The position numbers and the translations under genes are program-made. A stretch of 64,000 bases of DNA from Rhabdophis nuchalis. Lineage: Eukaryota; Chordata; Lepidosauria; Squamata; Natricidae. Shown one piece after another: positions 46,601 to 54,850 of the stretch; the stretch's first letter is position 1; each line of letters begins with the position of its first letter. The stretch covers positions 45,631,110-45,695,109 of the forward strand of contig CM077647.1 in assembly GCA_039707465.1 (NCBI GenBank), in the 5' to 3' direction. Under the pieces are notes generated by a model, which saw only the letters and a list, made by a program, of their open reading frames with translations, had not been told where the DNA came from and did not search any database.

Positions 46601-46984
46601 GCCTTCTCCGGGTGCCGTCGGCCGGACAATGCCGGTTAGCGACACCCAGGGGAAAAGCCTTCTCTGGGGGGGGCCCTACCCTCTGGAACGACCTGCCCCC
46701 CGAACTATGTAACATCTCGGACCTCCGCCAGTTCCGCCAGCGCCTTAAAACGCTTCTGTTCCAACAAGCCGGCCTAGTATAACCCCCGATACTGATTTTT
46801 AACATTGTAAATTTTAATTAAAGATTTTGTAAGTTGGTTTTAGCACAGGATTATTATTTAATATCTTTTAATATGGATATTTATGTGTATGTTTTGTTTT
46901 AAATTGCCTGTGCGCCGCCCTGGGTCCTTTTTTAGGAGAAGGGCAGGGTATAAATTGGATTAATAAATAAAATAAAAATAATAA
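43602..46984 (+). mobile_element. L2-clade LINE, nearly full length, decayed
   Basis: The leader (CTCTCACAGGCCTGG, matching the start of the copy at 556), ORF region, 3' hairpin (CCGCCCTGGGTCC...GAAGGGCAGGG near 46,915-46,950) and AAATA-rich tail are all present. On the right, DIRS gag resumes at about 46,985; on the left it abuts the GC-rich segment. AAG occurs at the left edge of that segment and at the right edge of this tail, weakly suggesting one joint insertion. Confidence 0.85.
43868..46782 (+). pseudogene. L2 endonuclease-reverse transcriptase pseudogene
   Basis: Deletions split the frame. Near 44,098 the ITETW segment that carries the catalytic Glu is missing. A second deletion lies near 44,175. 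The main frame (44,218-45,687) has MGDFNLP, SWTDHSLIRLDFP and ENYHPVSNLHF. A 14-bp deletion between GAGG repeats near 45,640 shifts the frame. The segment 45,629-46,312 has [20 protein letters not shown] and YADDTQLY. A 1-bp loss in a G run near 46,228 shifts again to 46,258-46,782, the C-terminal part. Non-functional. Confidence 0.85.
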
Positions 46985-47975
46985 GTCTGATCCATATTAT
47001 ACAATTTTTTGTCATTAACTCCCAGGTTAGTAAAAGTACCAGAGTTAGCCCACTGGCTCTTCACTCTCTCCAGGAAGGGGTGGGGGCTGGCACTCCCTCC
47101 CTATCAAGCGCAATTTTGGTGAAAACAGTTTGGGTCAAATCCTTTGTCGCAGCCATGGGTTGGGACCTAGCCGGGCCACCCAATTTGATGGTAGATTTAG
47201 CCTTAGTCAAAAGCTGTTTGAAGAGAGAAGGCTGGAAAAGGCCGGCAAAGGTAGGGGCATCTGCCTTATTGGGGTCTTCATCATCCAACATCACCAGACC
47301 CTTGGCTTGATCATCCCCTGCAATGGATCCCTCACTAACCAGGGAGGATGAACCTGGGCCCTCCCCCTCCTCTACCTGATCTGTGTCTGTGGTCACAACC
47401 TGAGAGTGCTGGGTGCATTGACTTGGGACTCGGGAACTAGTCTGGGCCCAATAGTAATATGCTTCTGCTTAGATTGATGTTTTATACCTTTAGTTACGCC
47501 ATGAGAGATGGCAGAGGCAACCAACTTCTGAATGTTGGGTGGCATGGCCTGCAATTCCTCATATTCATCTACTAGGTCATCTTCCTTGCGGGGCCAAGGA
47601 AGGCTGAAGTAGGAGGAAATCTCTGAATGTCCCTTCTAGGGGATTTCCCATAACACCCCTGATGGCTGAGGGGGAAGGGGAAACCTCCCTTCTAGGATCT
47701 CCACCCTCACCACCAGGAGAGGCATCTCTGGACGGGGTAACCTCCTGCAGCCTGTGAGGGGACCCCGCCTCACTGGTGGCCCTGGAGTTTAACAGCCGCT
47801 CAGCCCTTGCAACTTGTTTCTCCACGGCCCACTGCCTCCGCTGCTCATCGTGGAGCATGGCCCTGGAGGGGCGTTGATCCGATGTGGGCCCCGTTGAGGC
47901 CTCCCTAACTCTCAGCCCCTGGATGGTCAGGACTTGTGCACGGCTATCTGAGGCCCCATCCTGTCTACCTGCCAT
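46985..47975 (-). pseudogene. DIRS gag, N-terminal part
   Basis: On the minus strand, ATG at 47,975-47,973 opens MAGRQDGASDSRAQ; the frame runs to a stop at 47,577 through a Ser/Pro/Arg-rich stretch (SPHRLQEVTPSRDASPG). After frameshifts the 47,396-47,061 frame follows, with FQPSLFKQLLTKAKSTI, DLTQTVFTKIALDREGVP and PTPSWRE, and continues as NLGVNDKKLYNMDQT to the insertion boundary. The order and motifs fit the N-terminal and middle part of DIRS gag. The L1 derivative lies only 20 bp upstream of the ATG. Confidence 0.7.
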
Positions 47976-48869
47976 GCCGCTGCGAACGGAGATCAAGCTG
48001 ATCTCAGGTGGACTTCCGGTTCCGGCTCCAGCGGCAACGGGCGAGCCTAGCGCTCGCTCGCCGTTTTGTTGCTTTTTCTGCCCCCCCACGGGGGCGAGAC
48101 GCCCCTTTTTGGGGGGTCTCCCGTAAAGCCGGCTCGCCTGGGACGCTCCCCCCCACGGCGGTGGGGGAAGCGACCCTTGTCCTCGGCTTAGGTGAAGGAG
48201 AACATGCTGCGGGGGGTTTTCCCTTCGCCAAAGGCAGACGGCACCATTCGCGATCATGAAGAGAGCTGATCTAATGAGTCGGAAGGCTTCTCGGGGCTTC
48301 AGCTGCGAGGGGGAGAGTGAGTGATTTAAAACTTTTTTTTTCTGCTGTCAGCCGGGCTGAAAGGACTGGGAGGGGGGTGTTTGTTTGTAAAAAAAAACCC
48401 TCGGACTCAAGCGGCACTTGAAAATGGCTCCTTGCGGCGAGGAAGCGGAAATCTTTAATCCTGACTGTTTGCAGCAAGGGAAAGTGATCTGCGGTTTGCT
48501 TGCAACAATGTCTCTAGGTCTGGCTGAAACAATTTATTCTACCACTCTCTCCTTCGGGCTTTGAGCTTGGGCGTGGAAGATGGCTTCTCTTTGTTCCTGA
48601 CTGACTATTTCACTTATGGAAAATTCCCAGCGTCTCTTTGCAATTTGGACTTCCTCTGGTTATTAATGAAGAATTTTTTCTTTTTGGATTTGTGATTTCT
48701 TTTCTGGAGTACCTTCGCTATTATACTTATTGAGTTGGAAAATTGTTTCTCTCTTGGTTCCTGAACTTTGCAACTTTACAACCCTGAACGGAACTTTTGG
48801 CTCCTGATCTGCCTCATCAGCCTCACCCAGAAAACGCCATTTTAGTGGCATTGATTTTAACAGCTAATC

Positions 48870-49698
48870 ATGGCACAAGAAACAGCACTGGCAAGCTTAG
48901 AACAAAGGATGGCTTCTCTTGAATCTGTTATACAAACTTTGGTACAAGAAATTAAGGCCCAGAGGGCAGAAAATATTAACTTTAAGAAGGAGTTATTGGA
49001 CACACGGAAACAAGTGCTGGAAAACACACAGAAGAATGAAGAATTGGAAGGGGGGCTGGTGGGGGCTAAGGGAGAGATTAAAAATGTTACTAATGAGGTT
49101 GTGGAAATAAACGGGCATGTGTCTAGGATGGATATGGAAAGAATGACATATTTTTAAAGATTTCAGAATGTTTTTGAGGAACCTGGTGAATGCCTCCCTG
49201 ATCTCATGAGCACAATTATAGCAGACTATTTACATAAACCTAAGGATGAGATCAGGGGGGACATTGACCTAGCCTACAGAATAAACTCAGCATATGCCAG
49301 GATAAATGAAGTACCTAGAGAGATACATGTGAAATTTGTTAGAAGGTCAACCAGAGAGGAAATCCTGAAAGTGCAGAGAGGAAGTCCGTTAATTTACCAA
49401 CAAAAAGAGGTTGCTATCTTGAAGCAGATCCCAAGAAAGATTAGAGATGCAAGAAGGAAATTTGTTTGATCACGGGATTTGGTTCAAGTGGGTGGCACCC
49501 GAAGGGATGCTGGTGTTCTGGGAAGGAGGAAGAGTGAGGATTAAAACAGTTGCCGAGGCGGAAGCCTTTTTCAAAAAACATTCCTCTGTCCTGGGGGAAG
49601 ATTCAGGGGGGGCAGGGGGGGCCACGGCCCCGCCCGCTGGGGGCCTGGAGGAAGAGGTTGAAGACACAATTGCCAAGAGACTTAGATCTAAAAAATAA
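48870..49698 (+). pseudogene. L1 ORF1p-like RNA-binding protein
   Basis: ORF1p is the trimeric RNA-binding chaperone of L1. Here the ATG at 48,870 starts MAQETALASLEQRM, a heptad-rich coiled coil (residues about 1-90, VIQTLVQEIKAQ and VVEINGHVSRMD). A single TAA at 49,155-49,157 (probably from TTA) interrupts it; the same frame goes on with RFQNVFEE and the RRM-like core AYRINSAYARINEVP, REIHVKFVRRSTREEIL, VAILKQIPRKIRDARRKF. A shift near 49,465 leads to the C-terminal domain WFKWVAPEGMLVFWEGGRVRIK, ending at 49,698. About 275 codons in all, near normal for ORF1p. Two lesions only, so probably not very old. Confidence 0.85.
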
Positions 49699-49938
49699 CT
49701 TTGCCTTGATTTTTCTGAATAATATTGTATAATATCTGTATTTGGATTTTTGTAAATGACTGACAGCATAGAACTGAGAACTTAGGTATATGTACTTGCT
49801 TTCACTTTGTAGTGTTACGGAAAATGTTTTTTATTGTTATCAATGTATTTTGAAGTCCCGGAAGGGCCGACGACTTTGACGTGAACGCTCTCAAAATTTC
49901 TTTGTATCCCTTACCCCATCCTATGGAAAAATGTAAAA

Positions 49939-49970
49939 CCAATAAAACTTTTTCAATATATAAAAAAAAA
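49939..49970 (+). terminator. Polyadenylation signal and poly(A) of the L1 derivative
   Basis: AATAAA at 49,941-49,946 followed about 20 bp later by a run of A immediately before the right target duplication, as in L1 retrotransposition products. Confidence 0.75.
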
Positions 49971-49985
49971 AGCTGATCTCAGGTG

Positions 49986-50650
49986 CAGAGATGTTGCTTT
50001 AAAATGCTCAAATTAGGTTCAAACGGCCAGAAATTTCCTTAGACGGCCACAAGATGGCACTCAGGAGCTGCGTGTCTATCAATGGGCTCCCTGGGCAGCT
50101 CCGCAAAGATAGCAGCCAGCTGAGTTCGCAACAGTCCTTAAGGGGAAAACGAAACTGCCGAGCAAAGCGGAAAGGCGGGAAAAAGCTGTCGGGACAAATG
50201 GCGGCTCCAAAGCACTTTATTACAGAGAGGAGCCTGCTGACGAGAATCCCGGCGTCCCGGCCACCAGCTCTGAGAGGAGGGGCAGGACTGGCTACCCGGC
50301 TCGCTGCAAACCAAAAGTGGGGGAGGCAGAAATACAGGGTGGCCATCAGAAAAGAACAAGAGGACAAGTTCCTCTGCTAAACGGAGAAGCTGCCAGTCGC
50401 ATGAGCCACAATAAAAAGACCCAGCCTCCGCTTACCTCTGCTCCAGAAGGAAGCCAATCCTCAGAGTGAGGTTGCTGAAGAATCAGCACCTCCACGAAGG
50501 GGACTGCGTGCCCACCGCCTTGTTGGCCGTGGCAGGGGTCAAATTAGAAGCAATTTAGTAAAATTTTGGCTATCCAATTAGTCAAATTTCAAATAATTTA
50601 AATTTCTAACAGAGCTAACCAAACACAGAGCCTGTTGGACCATAGACTGA
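49986..50650 (-). other. DIRS 5' leader between terminal repeat and gag
   Basis: Continuation of the DIRS upstream of gag. Minus-strand frames (for example 50,367-50,008) lack recognisable motifs. Includes GGGAGGCAGAAATACAGGGTG and CpG-rich patches. Probably untranslated leader. Confidence 0.5.
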
Positions 50651-50766
50651 GAGAGACTGGGCTGCTGGGATACAGGCGTGGCTGCAATTATTTGCTCTCA
50701 GTCTATGGGCCAATCAGGATTGAAGATAGCCCGTGCGGTAACACCTCCCACTCTTCATTATCGAGA
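50651..50766 (-). repeat. DIRS right inverted terminal repeat
   Basis: Inverted partner of 37,331-37,474 with shared blocks GGGCTGCTGGGATA, GGCGTGGCTGCAATT and TAACACCTCCC. It also has a local hairpin (CATAGACTGAGAG near 50,641 and CTCTCAGTCTATG near 50,695). Confidence 0.85.
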
Positions 50767-51092
50767 AGAGCTTTGTCCCACAATAGCTCGTGCATTACCC
50801 CCACACTATCCAGCTGTAACAGACAAGCAGAGCTGATAGCCCGCGCTCCCCCCCCAAACCAATCCACGATGCGTGAGAGGCATGCACAGACGACGATACA
50901 CAGTGCAGGCTCTTTTGTTTGCAGTTGCACTGGTTAGTATTCAGTTAGATTTGTGAGAGTGAGTACATGCCTACAGTTACTTCCCTACTTTATAAATCAC
51001 CATTACTGTGGAACCAGTGGGCGGTTAGAAAATTTTACTACTAACAGAGATACAAAAGTGGGCAGTAGGTATAAAAAGGTTGACTACCCCTG
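50767..51092. mobile_element. hAT-like element, right part
   Basis: Continues the element interrupted at 37,329 and ends AAAAAGGTTGACTACCCCTG, the inverted partner of the left end. It is followed by CACTAGAC (51,093-51,100), matching CATTAGAC on the far left but for one base. Confidence 0.75.
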
Positions 51093-51114
51093 CACTAGAC
51101 TAAACTGACTACCT

Positions 51115-51237
51115 ATTATTATTCTGTGGTTAATCTTTGGTGAGACTCACAACCTTTGGGGCTGATTGGTAGCTCAACAGGTCGAGTCCTAACCAAGGAC
51201 CTAGGAACTGTTAAGGTAACGTCGGAGGATATAAGCT
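51115..51237 (-). mobile_element. R4/Dong-type LINE 3' end fragment
   Basis: About 120 bp nearly identical to 62,286-62,410: GGGGCTGATTGGTAGCTCAACAGG...CTAACCAAGGACCTAGG...GTCGGAGGATATAAGCTG. It is the last codons and 3' UTR of the R4-type element, bordered by an ATT-rich tail on its left. Confidence 0.8.
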
Positions 51238-52095
51238 GTATTATTATTATTATTTACTTTATTCATAAAACATGAAACTCAGCCAACTGAACATTTAAAA
51301 ATGCATTGCAAATACTATTGACTGGTGCTAATAGTTGATACAGTTTGCTGCCAGCATCCTAGGTATCAACCAAGTATCTTCTTAAAATGTAAGATGTTCC
51401 AAGTAGAGCAGTTTTTTGCAGTTCCGCTGGTGTTATTGCAGGAAGCTGCAATTTGCTGATATATTTAGTAAAGTTTTTGGACATGGTGCCAAGTGCCCCG
51501 ATGACAATGGGTGTCACTGTGACATGCTTCATCCATAGCCGTGTAGTTTCGATGGCAGGTCGTGATATTTCATTATTTTTTCTAGTTCTTTTTCTTTCAC
51601 TTTGGCATCTCCAGGAACAGCGATATCAATAAACTGTATACTTCGGCCCTCTACAACCATGATATCTGATGTGTTGTGCTCCAAATGACGATCTGTTTGT
51701 ATTCAAAAGTCCCACTAGATCTTCACCCTCTCATTCTCGATAACCTTTTCCACTTTGTGTTCCCATGACTTTCTGGATACAGGTAAACCATATTTTTTAC
51801 ATAATGACCAGTGGATTAATTTAGCAACTTGGTCGTGTCTAGCGTTGTAATCAGTTTGTGTGATTTTGCTGCATTCACATATTAAATGTGAAACAGTTTC
51901 GACTTTGTTATTGCAAAGTCGACAGTTTGGATTATCAGTGGATTTTTGAATCTTCGCTTTCATGGCATTAGTTTGTAGTACTTGTTCTTGAGCGGCCAGT
52001 ATTAAACCTTCCGTTTCTTTCTTGATAGTTCCCATCTTAAGCCATGTCCATGTAAAGTTATCATCACATTTTCCTTCACACTTTCTAATGTGTCT
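51238..52095 (-). mobile_element. R4/Dong-type LINE C-terminal fragment
   Basis: A second, diverged R4-type copy with an ATT-rich 3' end at about 51,240-51,255. The minus-strand frame 52,035-51,715 encodes AAQEQVLQTNAMKAKIQ, the zinc-finger-like CRLCNNKVETVSHLICEC, the WSLCKKYGLP segment and the start of the restriction-like endonuclease (VEKVIENERVKI). The rest of the endonuclease (51,715-51,560) is in broken frames. Confidence 0.8.
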
Positions 52096-52740
52096 CTCTT
52101 TGTTATAAGAAAAAATAAAAAATAAAGTTCTTATTGGAATTTTAGTAGCAAGACATAAAAAGAATTATAAAAATAAAAATAAGGCTTTAATCCAAGGCTC
52201 TAAAAATAGAGTAGCTAAAAGCAGAAGATAAAATAATCCATTCACTTTAAGAGGGAGAAAAAAAAGAGGATACAATTGTTTCAATCCACAATTACAAGGA
52301 AAAAGAAAAAAAAACCTTTCCAGATCAATTCAAAGTAGGTTGATTCTGCCTCTTATTTATTTTGCTTAAAGGATTTAGTTTTACTTAAAGAAAAACGTTT
52401 CTTTAGGCAGAGTATTTTTAAAAAAAAGAAAAATGCCTTTCCAGATGTACCCACTTTCTTTTACAGGCTTCCTTCCGGAGCCACCTCGTCTTTGTCAGCC
52501 TGGGGGCTGCCTGTTTGCCGCGTAGCAGAAGCACTCCCCTTGGGTCAAACAGGGACTTTGCGATGTCCCTGTGACGAGCAAGGATTCATCTTCCTAGTCA
52601 CCGTCCCTCCGAGATGGTTTAGGTCTGAACGGACCGATCAGTAGCAAAAGTGTCAACGGAGGTCTCGGATCTCCGAGACCGCACGCGACGCAGGGTCCTC
52701 CTTCCTCCTAAGGCAATAGCGTTTCTGTTGCTGTTGTTGT
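52096..52740 (-). other. Possible L1-type 5' UTR segment (minus strand)
   Basis: Minus-strand direction: a GC-rich part (52,740-52,470) with CTCCGAGAC palindromic sequence and GGAAGGAAGCCTG, then an AT-rich part reaching the R4 fragment. The transition from GC-rich to pyrimidine/AT-rich DNA resembles the 5' UTR of the L1 derivative at 48,011-48,869, but no ORF follows and no sequence identity was demonstrated. Confidence 0.3.
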
Positions 52741-53568
52741 TAATTGTGGAATTAATAGTTCACAAGCACTTTAGAATCTATTTAATTTGCTTTCATTGCA
52801 AATAATCTAATTAACTTAGTCTTGTTGTTAAAAGTGTTTTCAGTCTGAGGAAGAGAAAAAGAACAACGGTTTGGGAACATTACTAGCTTCAAATATCTAC
52901 AAAATTCTTTTTTTAGCAGGAAAATGATTTACTACTTTCCGAATACAGCAAACATTTGTTAATAAGATAAAGTATGCAACTAATAATATTTCTTAAAACT
53001 AATGTTTTTTTATCTTTCAATAAATCTAATTAAAGACCTGATGAGAACCATGTTTCTATTGCCAAAAGTGAAAAGTTTGTTTGTTTATTTATTTATTAGC
53101 TGCTTGGTTAGCTAGCAATGTATGTATTAGCTGTTGCAGAGGCTCAGCCTTACATTTCCTGTGAATACTAAAGCAATACAAAATGATAGGTTACTACAGC
53201 CTGAATGTATATATTATTTATTGACATTTACATTCCAACAGGTAGTTTATCTTGCATTTTAACAATAAAATTAAAGTAATTAAAGAAACCACCCCAGAAA
53301 AATAGCAAAAGATTTTAAAAGGAGAAATATCCACTTTTCAACTAACTGCAACGTCCTTTTTTTTATGTTTACAGCCAATATTATAATATAATTGTAATAT
53401 CGTAAAGCTAAACCCCAGGCAATGCAAATAAAAACTTTATCAGCAAGCAGGTTGGATATCAATATTCAGCAATCATGGCCAATTGGAGAAAACAGAGTTT
53501 GAAGATTTTGGATACAGTTTCATTTTTCTTATAATTTAATTAAGATGGCTATAGCTGTTCATAATTGC

Positions 53569-53570
<2 letters not shown>
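52741..53570. other. AT-rich non-coding stretch
   Basis: No gene or element recognised apart from short A/T runs. Confidence 0.4.
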
Positions 53571-53627
<57 letters not shown>

Positions 53628-54287
53628 TTTATTTTATATACCGCGTCCTCTCCCCAGGGGGACTCGGAGCGGTGCACAGGGAAAAATTAAAACATTATAA
53701 AACATACATACAAGAATAAATACAATAGAATAAAAACGAATTAAATTTAATTGTCCCTGCACTAAAATCCCCATATTAAAACTAGCATTCCCTAACGCCC
53801 TAAAGGTAGAGACTAACCTAGGCCGGTCAAGCATCAAAAGTATGTTTTTAATTTTTGACGGAAGGAGCGGAGGTCCGTGGTTGTTCTAATGTTGGGGGGA
53901 AGGTCGTTCCAGAGGGCAGGGCCTGCCACAGAGAATGCCCTTCCCCTGGGCGTCGCCCGCTGACAAAGTCTAGTGGACGGCACCCGGAGAAGTCCCTCTC
54001 TGTGGGAGCGAATCGGCCGGGAGGATGTGTGGGGCAGGATCCGATCCTGCAGATAGCTAGGTCCCGTGCCATGGAGCGCTTTAAAGATGACAACTAGCAC
54101 CTTGAAGCGCACCCGAAAGACGACATGCAGCCAGTGCAGCTCGCGCAAGAGAGGTGTTATATGGGTGAACCTAGAGGTCCTCATTATTGCTTGCGCGGCT
54201 GCATTCTGGACCAGCTGAAGTCTTCGGATGCACCTCAGGGGGAGCCCCATGTAGAGAGAGTTACAGTAGTCCAGTCGGGATGTCACT
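53571..54287 (-). mobile_element. L2-clade LINE, antisense, 5'-truncated
   Basis: From right to left: RT C-terminal coding sequence, 3' UTR, the hairpin region (CGCGTCCTCTCCCCAGG...GGACTCGGAGCGGTG near 53,641-53,677) and a tail of mixed ATT/ATC units at 53,571-53,635. CATAATT near the left flank (53,559) and at 54,291 may be a remnant of target duplication, but intervening bases make this uncertain. Confidence 0.85.
53834..54286 (-). pseudogene. L2 reverse transcriptase C-terminal fragment
   Basis: 150 open codons on the minus strand: SRLDYCNSLYMGLP, QLVQNAAAQAIMRTSRF, then HWLHVVFRV (Pro of HWLPV changed to His), RILPHTSSRPIRSH and WNDLPPNIRTTTD. It is 5'-truncated and so lacks all catalytic residues. 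No internal stop. Confidence 0.8.
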
Positions 54288-54479
54288 TACATAATTATTT
54301 TTACTGTAAAATAGATGGTTCTAATGAATATTTTGAAATGTTTTATTTTCAAGTGACATAATAAGCAGTAAGGAAGCAAAAGCAAATCCCGTCATTTATA
54401 AACCTATAATGGCACCATGATTTAAGTTTAAAGTGAGAGCCTGCACTTACTCTGAGTATTTAGAAGCAGACTTGATATA

Positions 54480-54850
54480 CAAGTAGTCCTCAATTGAACC
54501 CAACATTTCTGTTGCTAAGTGAGACAGTTAAGTGAATTTTGCCCCATTTTATGATCTTTTTTTGCCACAGTTGTTAAATTAAACACTGCAGTTGTTAAGA
54601 TAGTAACATGGTTGTTAAGAAAATCTGGCTTCTGTACTGATTTTACTTGCTAGAAAGTGGCAAAAGGTTATCACATAACCCCAGGGCCCACTAACCATCA
54701 TAAATATGAGTTAGTTGCCAAGTATTTGAATTTTGATCCTGAGACCATGGGAATGGTGCAATGGTTGTAAGTGTGAAAAATGGCAATATTATTTTTTTCA
54801 GTTTCTTCGTAACTTTGAACTGTCACTAAATGAACTGTTGTTCAAGAATT
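54480..54850 (+). mobile_element. Mariner/Tigger-like MITE, degraded
   Basis: Same family as 12,774-13,174: left end AAGTAGTCCTCAATTG, interior GTTGCTAAGTGAGACAGTTAAG, TTTTGCCCCATTTTATGA and TGGGAATGGTGCAATGG. The right end is eroded. Confidence 0.6.

Larger units (their letters stand above)
48011..49970 (+). mobile_element. ORF1-only L1 derivative (HAL1-like)
   Basis: A complete-looking 1.96-kb insertion flanked by AGCTGATCTCAGGTG at 47,996-48,010 and 49,971-49,985. It has a GC-rich start with ETS-like sites (ACTTCCGGTTCCGG), a 5' UTR of about 860 bp, one ORF1-like region, a 3' UTR of about 270 bp, AATAAA at 49,941-49,946 and a short poly(A). There is no ORF2: no endonuclease or reverse transcriptase. 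The arrangement parallels the 'half-L1' (HAL1) elements known from mammals; here it would be a squamate equivalent or a deletion derivative of L1. Confidence 0.85.
37330..50766 (-). mobile_element. DIRS-type tyrosine-recombinase retrotransposon, multiply interrupted
   Basis: On the minus strand the order is right terminal repeat, gag, reverse transcriptase-RNase H region, tyrosine recombinase, internal complementary region, left terminal repeat. That order, inverted terminal repeats, and an internal region complementary to both outer ends are the hallmarks of DIRS elements. Foreign insertions: L2 at 40,771-41,704, a GC-rich segment plus L2 at about 42,257-46,984, a hAT MITE at 43,103-43,316 and an L1 derivative at 48,011-49,970. 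Removing them leaves about 5.8 kb, a normal size for the group. All ORFs are broken. Confidence 0.9.

Noticed and set aside
47577..48257. 226-codon minus-strand frame
   Set aside because: Only the part left of 47,975 is DIRS gag; the rest is antisense 5' UTR of the L1 derivative read through the insertion junction.
37330..50766. LTR retrotransposon or endogenous retrovirus
   Set aside because: Ends are inverted and not direct repeats, and the integrating enzyme is a tyrosine recombinase. No protease, DDE integrase or envelope frame was seen.
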